NCBI GenBank assembly: GCA_035556755.1
Contig: DATMEP010000020.1
Span: 1-38,527 of the forward strand
Reading direction: 5' to 3'
Length of the DNA stretch: 38,527 bases
Origin: VRUE01 sp035556755
GTDB taxonomy: Bacteria; Actinomycetota; Thermoleophilia; Solirubrobacterales; 70-9
The notes under the pieces were generated by a model that was given only the letters and a program-made list of their open reading frames with translations, searched no databases and was not told the DNA's origin. Positions within the stretch are counted from its first letter, which is position 1; the number at the start of each line of letters is the position of its first letter. Shown piece after piece: positions 32,920-38,527 of the stretch. The position numbers were made by a program, and so were the translations under genes.

Positions 32920-33708
32920 CTAAAGGCGCACGACGTTGGGAGCGGCCTCAGACTCGTCCTCGGGTTCGTCCACCGGCTGCGGCGCGGCTTCGACCTGCGG
33001 CTCGGCATCGCGCCAGGCAGCCACCAGGCGCGGGACCGCGAGGATCGCGACGATGAAGATCGTCAGCAGGACGAGGAAGAGCACCGCGGCGACTTTCTTG
33101 CCGATCGTGTCGTCGACCAGGGCGGCCTGCGCCGGTCCCAGCGCCCGGAACTCGACCCGCCTGGTCAGCGGCGTGCCCTGCTCCGCCTGGATCGACTCGA
33201 CGACCTTGCGAATGGCGGAGGGCGCGGCCGCGGCCATCCCCCTCGCCTCCCGGACCGTTGGGGCACGGGTGAAGATGGTGAGGATCGGCAGTTCGCCCGA
33301 CTGCACGATCGAGATGCCGTAGGGATTCAGCTGCGGGGCTTCTTCTATGCCCGGCACCTGGCCCGGAAGCGGCGCCGCGCCGGCGACGTCGATCCGCTTG
33401 ACCGGGATGTCGTTCGCCTTGGCGATCTCGCCGATCACGTTGCCGCCGGAGATGTAGCGGGCGAAGACGGCGGCCCGAGCCGTGAGGCCGGTCAGGTCGC
33501 GGCGCGCGTCGGCGATCGGCGAGCGCGCCGAGTCGACGAGGAGCTCGATCGAGCCCTCGGCCTCGACCTTGGCTCGCTTGGAGACAGAGGGCGGCGCGAG
33601 GCTCACCTGGAAGACGGCCAGAACGGAGATCGCGGCTGCGACGAAGATCGAGAGGGCGACGAGAGCACGGCGGTGCCAGAGCTCCTTCAGGATCAGAATC
33701 AGGTTCAA
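32920..33708 (-). CDS. Wzz/YveK-like chain-length-determinant protein (first copy)
   Basis: About 262 residues with helix 1 at about 15-36 (ALVALSIFVAAAISVLAVFQVSLAPPS) and helix 2 near 206-232 (VAAVLFLVLLTIFIVAILAV), then an acidic, proline-rich cytoplasmic tail (EPQVEAAPQPVDEPEDESE). It starts with TTG at 33708, supported by GGAGG 4 nt upstream. It shares the SLAPPS motif, the LVD(T/S) stretch, the RASVFAR/RAAVFAR stretch and helix placing with its neighbour, so the two are paralogues. The cytoplasmic tail differs and could contact a kinase or transferase. Confidence 0.78.
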   Translation of the reverse strand: MNLILILKELWHRRALVALSIFVAAAISVLAVFQVSLAPPSVSKRAKVEAEGSIELLVDSARSPIADARRDLTGLTARAAVFARYISGGNVIGEIAKANDIPVKRIDVAGAAPLPGQVPGIEEAPQLNPYGISIVQSGELPILTIFTRAPTVREARGMAAAAPSAIRKVVESIQAEQGTPLTRRVEFRALGPAQAALVDDTIGKKVAAVLFLVLLTIFIVAILAVPRLVAAWRDAEPQVEAAPQPVDEPEDESEAAPNVVRL

Positions 33709-33898
33709 GTCGCCTCCGGGTTCGGCCGTTTGGGTCTTCCGCCCCTAGAGAAGGGCGCTCGGACAAAAACGCGGCGCCGTTCGGAGAACTTCTGCGCTGG
33801 ACGCCGATCGCGGGCCGCCGACGCGCCTCCTCCGTTTTTCCCCCGCCAGACCCACGAGACCGCGAAAGTCCGTGTGCCCTGGATCAGTTCCTAGGTCG
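33709..33898. other. 190-nt divergent intergenic region
   Basis: Separates the leftward Wzz operon from the rightward dehydrogenase gene and must hold both promoters. I see no convincing -35/-10 pair and no strong inverted repeat. A ribosome site (GGAGG on the minus strand) serves the TTG start at 33708. Confidence 0.5.
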
Positions 33899-34984
33899 AT
33901 GCTCCTCGACCCCGCCATTGAGACCCTGGTTGTCGGCTACGGCTACTGGGGCCCGAACATCGTCCGCAACGTCATCGAGCGACCGGAGTTCCGCCTCAAG
34001 GGCCTCTGCGAGCGCGACGACAGCCGGATCGAAGACTTCCGCCGCCGGCACCCCGGCGTCCGGGTCGAGCGGGAACTGGACGAGGCGCTGGCCGACCAGA
34101 GGCTGCAGGCCGTGGCGATCGCCACGCCCCCTCACACGCACTACGACCTGGTCCGCCGCGCACTCGAGGCCGGCAAGCACGTCCTGGTCGAGAAGCCGCT
34201 CGCCCGCACCGCGGACGAGGCTGCGGAGCTGATTGCCCTCGCCGAGGACCTCGGACTGGTGCTGATGCCGGGCCACACCTTCCTCTACAGCCCCTCCGTG
34301 AACAAGGTCCGGAGCCTGATCGAGGAGGACGTGCTGGGCGAGATCTACTTCGTCACCTCCTCACGGATGAACCTCGGCCTCTACCAGCAGGACGGCGTGG
34401 TGCTCGACCTCGCGCCCCACGACCTCTCGATCCTGCTCCACTGGCTGAACAAGCCGCTGGTCGAGGTGGCCGCGAGCGGCCGCAGCGTCTTCCGCGAGGG
34501 CGTCCACGAGACCGCCTTTCTCACCCTGCGCTTCGAGGGCGGCGCCCAGGCGAACGTCCAGCTCTCCTGGCTGGCGCCGCGAAAGATGCGGCAGATGGTC
34601 GTCGTCGGCAGCCAGCGGATGGTCCAGTACGAGGACACCGCGGCCGACGACTCGGTCCGCGTCTACGACCGTGGACTCGACTTCTCCGAGCCGCCCGCGA
34701 ACTTCGGCGAGTACCGCCTCACCTACCGCACCGGCGACATGGTCGCCCCCCAGATCGAAGCGGCCGAGCCGCTCGGGCTGGAGCTGAAGGACTTCGCCTC
34801 GGCCATCAACGAGGGGACCACGCCCGCGTCGAGCGCCCGCCTCGGCCTCGAGGTCGTCCTCGGCCTGGAGGCGCTGGAGCGATCCCTGCACGCAGGTGGC
34901 GAATCGATACCCGTCTGCCCGGTCGACGAGGCCCTGGCCCGCGGTAGGCAGCGCGAGCTGTCCGCCGACCGGACCCCCGCCTAG
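33899..34984 (+). CDS. Gfo/Idh/MocA-family nucleotide-sugar dehydrogenase
   Basis: About 361 residues. Rossmann motif GYGYWG (residues 13-18), VAIATPPHTHYDLVRRALEAGKHVLVEKPLA with the catalytic-type EKP lysine K99, and DLAPHDLSILLHWL in the second domain. This is the layout of WlbA/WbpB-type UDP-N-acetylhexosamine 3-dehydrogenases and myo-inositol dehydrogenase relatives. Because an aminotransferase and an acetyltransferase are in the same locus, a role in making a 3-keto and then 3-amino sugar is reasonable but unproven. ATG 33899 preferred; an upstream GTG at 33872 would add 9 residues without support. Confidence 0.88.
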   Translation: MLLDPAIETLVVGYGYWGPNIVRNVIERPEFRLKGLCERDDSRIEDFRRRHPGVRVERELDEALADQRLQAVAIATPPHTHYDLVRRALEAGKHVLVEKPLARTADEAAELIALAEDLGLVLMPGHTFLYSPSVNKVRSLIEEDVLGEIYFVTSSRMNLGLYQQDGVVLDLAPHDLSILLHWLNKPLVEVAASGRSVFREGVHETAFLTLRFEGGAQANVQLSWLAPRKMRQMVVVGSQRMVQYEDTAADDSVRVYDRGLDFSEPPANFGEYRLTYRTGDMVAPQIEAAEPLGLELKDFASAINEGTTPASSARLGLEVVLGLEALERSLHAGGESIPVCPVDEALARGRQRELSADRTPA

Positions 34985-35015
34985 CCTCTCCGTCCCGCCG
35001 CCTACGCGCCGAGTC

Positions 35016-35339
35016 CTACGCGCAGCGAGCTGAGATCGAGTCGAGGTCCGCCAGGTAGACGAACACGGCGTGTGCGAGGACCTGACTCACCGGGATCTGG
35101 TGCGTTCTCGCTTCGCGCTCGAGGATGGCGCGGGCGTCGGCGGCGACTGCCAGCTCAAGCGCAGCCTCCTCCGCACCGAACGCCTCGTCGCGAAGGAATC
35201 GCGGCGGCGGGACCGGTGCCCTGCCGGATTCGATCCGGTCCACGTAATGCACCAGCGCCGCCTCGACGCCGGTTGCAAGATCGGTCCTCAACTGGACCTC
35301 GATTCCCAACTTCGCGAATTTGTCGAGCGTGACTTTCAC
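35016..35339 (-). CDS. Small putative tandem ribbon-helix-helix protein (paralogue 1)
   Basis: About 107 residues; no named family recognised. The C-terminal half, LELAVAADARAILEREARTHQIPVSQVLAHAVFVYLADLDS, reads as a ribbon-helix-helix (strand, helix, turn with S/P, helix). The N-terminal half (KVTLDKFAKLG, then VEAALVHYVDRIES) could be a second such unit. It shares with the protein at 36188 the segments Y..DR.SGRA..P.P.FLR and S/VSQ.LA.HA.F.Y/F..A..D. GTG 35339 has GAGGGA a few nt upstream. It is divergent from the sigma factor gene across an AT-rich gap. A transcription regulator or antitoxin role is inferred. Confidence 0.65.
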   Translation of the reverse strand: MKVTLDKFAKLGIEVQLRTDLATGVEAALVHYVDRIESGRAPVPPPRFLRDEAFGAEEAALELAVAADARAILEREARTHQIPVSQVLAHAVFVYLADLDSISARCA

Positions 35340-35449
35340 TTTTCCCTCACAAATAGAACTCTTCTACCTACCCAAATTTTTGAGGTAATCCTTCAAATCC
35401 TCCTTACTTCCACCCTCCGAACCGCTTACTTGAGCCTGAGTATGAGATT

Positions 35450-35463
35450 TGGACGAATGTCCA
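35450..35463. promoter_or_regulatory. Inverted repeat TGGAC-gaat-GTCCA upstream of the sigma gene promoter
   Basis: Five-base arms with a 4-nt centre, 4 nt upstream of the -35 box at 35467. Its place suits an activator or repressor of the sigma gene. Confidence 0.35.
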
Positions 35464-35466
35464 GCA

Positions 35467-35494
35467 TTGACAATCGATCATTCGTTTTTAATCC
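35467..35494 (+). promoter_or_regulatory. Putative promoter of the sigma factor gene
   Basis: TTGACA at 35467-35472 and TAATCC at 35489-35494, spacer 16 nt. It lies in a clearly AT-richer stretch (35340-35520) than the rest of the window. Confidence 0.5.
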
Positions 35495-35563
35495 TTTCGG
35501 CGCAGCACTTAGCAAGTGAGCGGGGCTTCGCTCGAAAAACCTGACAGTCATTGGAGGAAGAAA

Positions 35564-36160
35564 TTGACCAGTCGTAACCCGGAGTCGGCGGCAAATATCC
35601 CGTCGGCTAGCCGCGACACTCGGCTGGTCCAGCGCGCTGTGAAGAGCGCGAAGGCCGGCGACCGAGAGGGCCTTCACTTCCTCTACGTCCGCTTCGCTCC
35701 CGACGTCCAGCGGTACGTGGCCAGCTTCGTCCACGATCACCACGAGGCCGAGGACATCACCCAGAACGTGTTCGCCAAGCTGATGACCAAGATCCGCAAG
35801 TACGAGCAGCGTGAGGTGCCGTTCGCGGCCTGGATCCTGAGGGTCGCGCGCAACGCGGCGCTCGACCACATGCGCGCCAGGCGAGCGATACCGACCGAGG
35901 AGGTGAGGATCTCCGACACCGGGCAGGCCCAGACCAGCTTCGATCGCAGCCGCGACCTTCGCCATGCGCTCGAGCGGCTCCCCGACGACCAGCGCGAGGT
36001 GCTCGTCCTCCGTCACATCGTCGGCCTCTCGCCGACCGAGATCGCCGACACCCTCGGCAGGACCGAGAGCTCGGTGCACGGACTCCATCACCGGGGCCGG
36101 CGCAGCCTGCAGGCAAACCTGGTGGAGCTGGGGGCCGGCCCGATGGTGGCTGCGGCGTAA
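35564..36160 (+). CDS. Sigma-70-family (ECF-like) RNA polymerase sigma factor
   Basis: About 198 residues. Region 2: DVQRYVASFVHDHHEAEDITQNVFAKLM (about 47-74) and PFAAWILRVARNAALDHMRARR (about 86-107). Region 4: ALERLPDDQREVLVLRHIVGLSPTEIADTLGRTESSVHGLHHRGRRSLQ (about 135-183), containing the helix-turn-helix. No region 3 or 1.1. TTG 35564 is chosen for its GGAGG site 6 nt upstream; GTG 35516 would add 16 residues. No zinc-finger anti-sigma gene is next to it; instead it lies between two paralogous small ribbon-helix-helix-like genes, so these are candidate regulators. Next to a glycan locus it may control that locus. Confidence 0.9.
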   Translation: MTSRNPESAANIPSASRDTRLVQRAVKSAKAGDREGLHFLYVRFAPDVQRYVASFVHDHHEAEDITQNVFAKLMTKIRKYEQREVPFAAWILRVARNAALDHMRARRAIPTEEVRISDTGQAQTSFDRSRDLRHALERLPDDQREVLVLRHIVGLSPTEIADTLGRTESSVHGLHHRGRRSLQANLVELGAGPMVAAA

Positions 36161-36172
36161 GCCGCCCAGCTC

Positions 36173-36187
36173 ACCGGCTCAGCCGGT
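36173..36187. terminator. Short hairpin between convergent sigma and small-protein genes
   Basis: ACCGGC-tca-GCCGGT in the 27-nt gap between the two stop codons. Small stem and no U-run, so it is only a weak bidirectional terminator candidate. Confidence 0.3.
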
Positions 36188-36541
36188 TCACTCGTCGTCG
36201 AGAATCCGCTCGGCGACCCGGCCGGCATCGACCTCGGCGGCGAAGTAGAACGCCGCGTGGCCGGCGAGCTGCTGAGTCGAAACACTCTGCCTCACCGCCT
36301 CAGCCTCGAAATCGCGCCAGAGGTCCTCGTCGATCTCCAGCCCCAGCGCCACGCCGGTGGACTCACGCTCGCGCAGGAAGGCCGGGTAAGGCCATCCCGC
36401 ACGACCGCTGTCACGGTCGCTCAGGTAGCAGCGGATCGCCCTGACCACGGTCTCGGGAAGGCGCGCCGGTCCGCCCTGGTCGCTGCCGGCGAGCGCCTCG
36501 AGCGCGAACGCGCTGACTGAGACCGTCACGGCCTTCTTCAT
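36188..36541 (-). CDS. Small putative tandem ribbon-helix-helix protein (paralogue 2)
   Basis: About 117 residues. C-terminal half LGLEIDEDLWRDFEAEAVRQSVSTQQLAGHAAFYFAAEVD fits strand, helix, helix of a ribbon-helix-helix fold; the N-terminal half (AVTVSVSAFALEALAG, LPETVVRAIRCYLSDRD) may be another, making a single-chain pseudo-dimer. Middle PYPAFLRERE is shared with paralogue 1 as PPPRFLRDEA. ATG 36541 has GGTGAG 4 nt upstream; a TACGAT (-10 like) lies about 20 nt before it. It converges on the sigma gene. Function not known; DNA binding is inferred. Confidence 0.65.
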   Translation of the reverse strand: MKKAVTVSVSAFALEALAGSDQGGPARLPETVVRAIRCYLSDRDSGRAGWPYPAFLRERESTGVALGLEIDEDLWRDFEAEAVRQSVSTQQLAGHAAFYFAAEVDAGRVAERILDDE

Positions 36542-36562
36542 CGATCTCACCACCCACCCGAT

Positions 36563-36573
36563 CGTATCCGAGG
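36563..36573. repeat. Direct repeat CGTATCCGAGG, copy 1
   Basis: Eleven-base exact match to 36615-36625, 52 bp apart (about five helical turns), in the promoter region of the minus-strand small-protein gene. The minus-strand reading includes TACGAT, a -10-like box. Confidence 0.6.
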
Positions 36574-36614
36574 GGAGATCCCGTCCCCGGGGGATATTCA
36601 GACGACGTTTCGCC

Positions 36615-36625
36615 CGTATCCGAGG
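36615..36625. repeat. Direct repeat CGTATCCGAGG, copy 2
   Basis: Second copy, between the rel stop and copy 1. Together they could be an operator pair on the same face of the DNA. Confidence 0.6.
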
Positions 36626-36631
36626 TCAACC

Positions 36632-36658
36632 CCGGATCACGCCGCCGGCGTGATCCGG
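36632..36658 (-). terminator. Strong hairpin overlapping the rel stop codon
   Basis: Twelve-base arms CCGGATCACGCC (36632-36643) and GGCGTGATCCGG (36647-36658) with a 3-nt loop; the stop codon (36637-36639) is in the stem. No U-run follows, as often in high-GC actinobacteria. Probably ends or stabilises the rel mRNA. Confidence 0.6.
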
Positions 36659-38527
36659 TAGGCGTCGAACACCGACTCGACGTTCCTCAGCCGGGAGATG
36701 CACTGCTTCAGCTGCTCGGTGTCCCCCACCTCGATCACGAACCGGTTTTTCACCATCGGGTGCTTGGTCATGCAGCTCGCCCCGATGATGTTGATCCCGA
36801 CCTCGGAGAAGGTCCGCGAGAGATCCTCCAACAGGCGGGTGCGATCGTAGGCGTCGATCTGCAGCTCGACCCTGTAAGTGGACTCGTTCTCGCCGCCCCA
36901 GCTGACCTCGACGAACCGTTCCGGATCCTTTCTCAGCGCCTTCAGGTTCTTGCAGTCGGTGCGGTGGATGGTGATCCCGCGGCCGAGTGAGACGTAGCCG
37001 GCGATCTCGTCGCCGGGCACCGGGCGGCAGCACTTGGCGAGCCGCACGACCACGTTCTCGACTCCCTTGACGGTGATCCCGTAGTTGGAGGCGTCCTTGG
37101 TCCGCCGCGCCTTGTCCTCGCGGGCCTCGCCGGGGAGCCCGAGCGGCTCCTCCTCGACCGCCTCGCCGGCTTTCAGCCGCTGCATCAGCTTGTTGGCAAC
37201 CGACTTGGTGGAGATCTTGCCCTGGCCGAGCGCGATGTAGAACTCGGTCGCTTTGCGGAAGCCCATCTCGCGGATCACGTCGGCCAGCAGCGGCGACATG
37301 ACCAGCTTCTGCATCGGCAGGCCACGCTTGCGCAGGGCCTCCTCGAGCGCCTCGCGCCCGTTGCGCTCGGCGTCCTCGCGCCGTTCCTGTTTGAACCAGG
37401 CGCGGATCTTGTTGCGGGCGCGGCTGGTCCGCACCAGTTTCAGCCAGTCGCGCGAGGGGCCGCGGTTCTGCTTCGCGGTCATCACCTCGACGATGTCGCC
37501 CGAGCGCAGCTGGTAGTGCAGCGGGACGATCGAGCCGTTGACCTTGGCGCCGACGCAGCGGTGGCCGACGTCGGTGTGGACGGCGTAGGCGAAGTCGAGC
37601 GGCGTCGAACCCGCCGAGAGGTTCTTCACCTCGCCCTTGGGGGTGAAGACGAACACCTCGTCCTCGAACAGGTCGACCTTCAACGACTCGAGGAACTCGG
37701 CCGGGTCCTGCTCCCCCTCGGCCTCGACCAGCTGGCGCAGCCAGGTCATCTTCTCGCGCTGCGGATCGCCGCCGCCGCCCTCCTTGTAGGCGACGTGGGC
37801 GGCGATCCCGTACTCGGCCAGGCTGTGCATCTCAGCGGTGCGGATCTGGATCTCCAGCGGCTTGCCTTCGGGCCCGATCACCGTCGTGTGCAGCGCCTGG
37901 TACATGTTCGCTTTCGGCATCGCGACGAAGTCCTTGAAGCGCCCGGGCAGCGGCTTCCAGAGCGAGTGGATGATCCCGATCGCCCCGTAGCAGTCCTTGA
38001 CCGAGCCGACGATCACCCTCATCGCGGTCAGGTCGAAGATCTCGTTGAACTCGCGCCCCTTCTTGGTCATCTTCGTGTAGATCGAGTAGAAGTGCTTGGC
38101 GCGGCCGGAGATCTCCGCCGCGATCCCGACCTTGTTCAGCTCGCCGGCGAGGAACTCCCCCGCCTCGCTGACGTAGGTCTCGCGCTCGTCGCGCTGCTGG
38201 GCGACGAGCTGTTTGATCTCCCTGTACTTGCGCGGGTGCAGGGTGGCGAAGGCGAGGTCCTCCAGCTCCCATTTGATCGCGTGGATCCCGAGCCGGTGGG
38301 CGAGAGGGGCGTAGATCTCCAGCGTCTCGCGTGACTTGGCGAGCTGCTTCTGCTTCGGCAACGCGCCCAGCGTCCGCATGTTGTGGAGCCGGTCGGCCAG
38401 CTTGATCAGGATCACCCTGACGTCGCTGGCCATCGCCACCATCATCTTGCGGTAGTTCTCGGCCTGCCGCTCGTCGCGGCTCTCGAAGGTGATCTCGGTC
38501 AGCTTGGTGACGCCGTCGACCAGCTTG
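36637..38527 (-). CDS. rel: Bifunctional (p)ppGpp synthetase/hydrolase (RelA/SpoT family), 5' part outside window
   Basis: At least 629 residues; the frame continues to the right edge (no start in the window). Seen in order: end of the HD hydrolase domain (LIKLADRLHNMRTL), the synthetase domain (AKHFYSIYTKM, IFDLTAMRVIV, and RFKDFVAMPKANMYQALHTTV), TGS domain (EVFVFTPKGEVKNLSAGSTPLDFAYAVHTD), conserved CRPVPGDEIAGYVS with the zinc-finger/helical region, and a C-terminal ACT domain (YDRTRLLEDLSRTFSEVGINI). The RFKD motif, not EXDD, marks the bifunctional Rel/SpoT type over a RelA-only synthetase. It adjusts the stringent-response alarmone. It is a housekeeping gene at the border of the glycan locus, with a hairpin at its 3' end. 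Confidence 0.95.
   Translation of the reverse strand, partial: KLVDGVTKLTEITFESRDERQAENYRKMMVAMASDVRVILIKLADRLHNMRTLGALPKQKQLAKSRETLEIYAPLAHRLGIHAIKWELEDLAFATLHPRKYREIKQLVAQQRDERETYVSEAGEFLAGELNKVGIAAEISGRAKHFYSIYTKMTKKGREFNEIFDLTAMRVIVGSVKDCYGAIGIIHSLWKPLPGRFKDFVAMPKANMYQALHTTVIGPEGKPLEIQIRTAEMHSLAEYGIAAHVAYKEGGGGDPQREKMTWLRQLVEAEGEQDPAEFLESLKVDLFEDEVFVFTPKGEVKNLSAGSTPLDFAYAVHTDVGHRCVGAKVNGSIVPLHYQLRSGDIVEVMTAKQNRGPSRDWLKLVRTSRARNKIRAWFKQERREDAERNGREALEEALRKRGLPMQKLVMSPLLADVIREMGFRKATEFYIALGQGKISTKSVANKLMQRLKAGEAVEEEPLGLPGEAREDKARRTKDASNYGITVKGVENVVVRLAKCCRPVPGDEIAGYVSLGRGITIHRTDCKNLKALRKDPERFVEVSWGGENESTYRVELQIDAYDRTRLLEDLSRTFSEVGINIIGASCMTKHPMVKNRFVIEVGDTEQLKQCISRLRNVESVFDAYRITPAA

Noticed and set aside
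31155..33894. Long plus-strand frames antisense to the polymerase and Wzz genes
   Set aside because: Both minus-strand genes have clear membrane helices, starts and stops; the plus-strand products are low-complexity Arg/Gly/Asp sequence.

Overview
The window is very GC-rich (well above 65% by eye) bacterial DNA with tightly packed genes, frequent GTG and TTG starts, 1-4 nt stop/start overlaps (ATGA, GTGA, TGATG), TAnnnT -10 boxes placed 7 nt before ATG codons (leaderless style), and many long spurious antisense frames. This fits a high-GC actinobacterium, possibly class Thermoleophilia (Solirubrobacterales-like). The class assignment is inference only. No tRNA, rRNA, CRISPR array, insertion sequence or phage gene was seen, and no gene-free stretch exceeds 300 bases.

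Most of the window (about 1-35000) is a surface-glycan (exopolysaccharide, capsule or S-layer-glycan) locus. It has five transcription blocks. (1) A minus-strand run from 20202 down to the left edge: LbH acetyltransferase, Wzx-type flippase, sugar epimerase, DegT aminotransferase, initiating glycosyl-phosphotransferase, GT4, MFS transporter, a membrane-anchored PD40 beta-propeller protein, and an enormous secreted protein. That last protein has at least 3824 residues in the window and runs off the edge. Its N-terminal half carries several enzyme-like domains and its C-terminal half is an array of about 25 Ig-like modules. (2) A small defence or stability island at 20328-21692 with two type II toxin-antitoxin pairs whose toxins converge. 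(3) A minus-strand run 24891-21717: methyltransferase, WsaF-like rhamnosyltransferase, GT2. (4) A plus-strand run 24968-30782: two GT2 enzymes, a NodB-like deacetylase, an ATP-grasp ligase, then a separately promoted secreted beta-helix protein. (5) A minus-strand run 33708-30765: two Wzz-like chain-length proteins and a Wzy/O-antigen-ligase-like polymerase. A divergent Gfo/Idh/MocA dehydrogenase at 33899 closes the glycan genes.

Together these supply nearly all parts of a Wzx/Wzy-type pathway: initiating transferase, glycosyltransferases, flippase, polymerase, chain-length regulators, nucleotide-sugar enzymes (dehydrogenase, aminotransferase, acetyltransferase, epimerase) and decorating enzymes.

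To the right lies a regulatory segment (35016-36625): a sigma-70-family (ECF-like) sigma factor gene bracketed by two genes for paralogous small proteins that look like tandem ribbon-helix-helix regulators. This is the most system-like unexplained element here. The window ends in the 3' part of a bifunctional-type rel/spoT gene with a strong hairpin over its stop codon.
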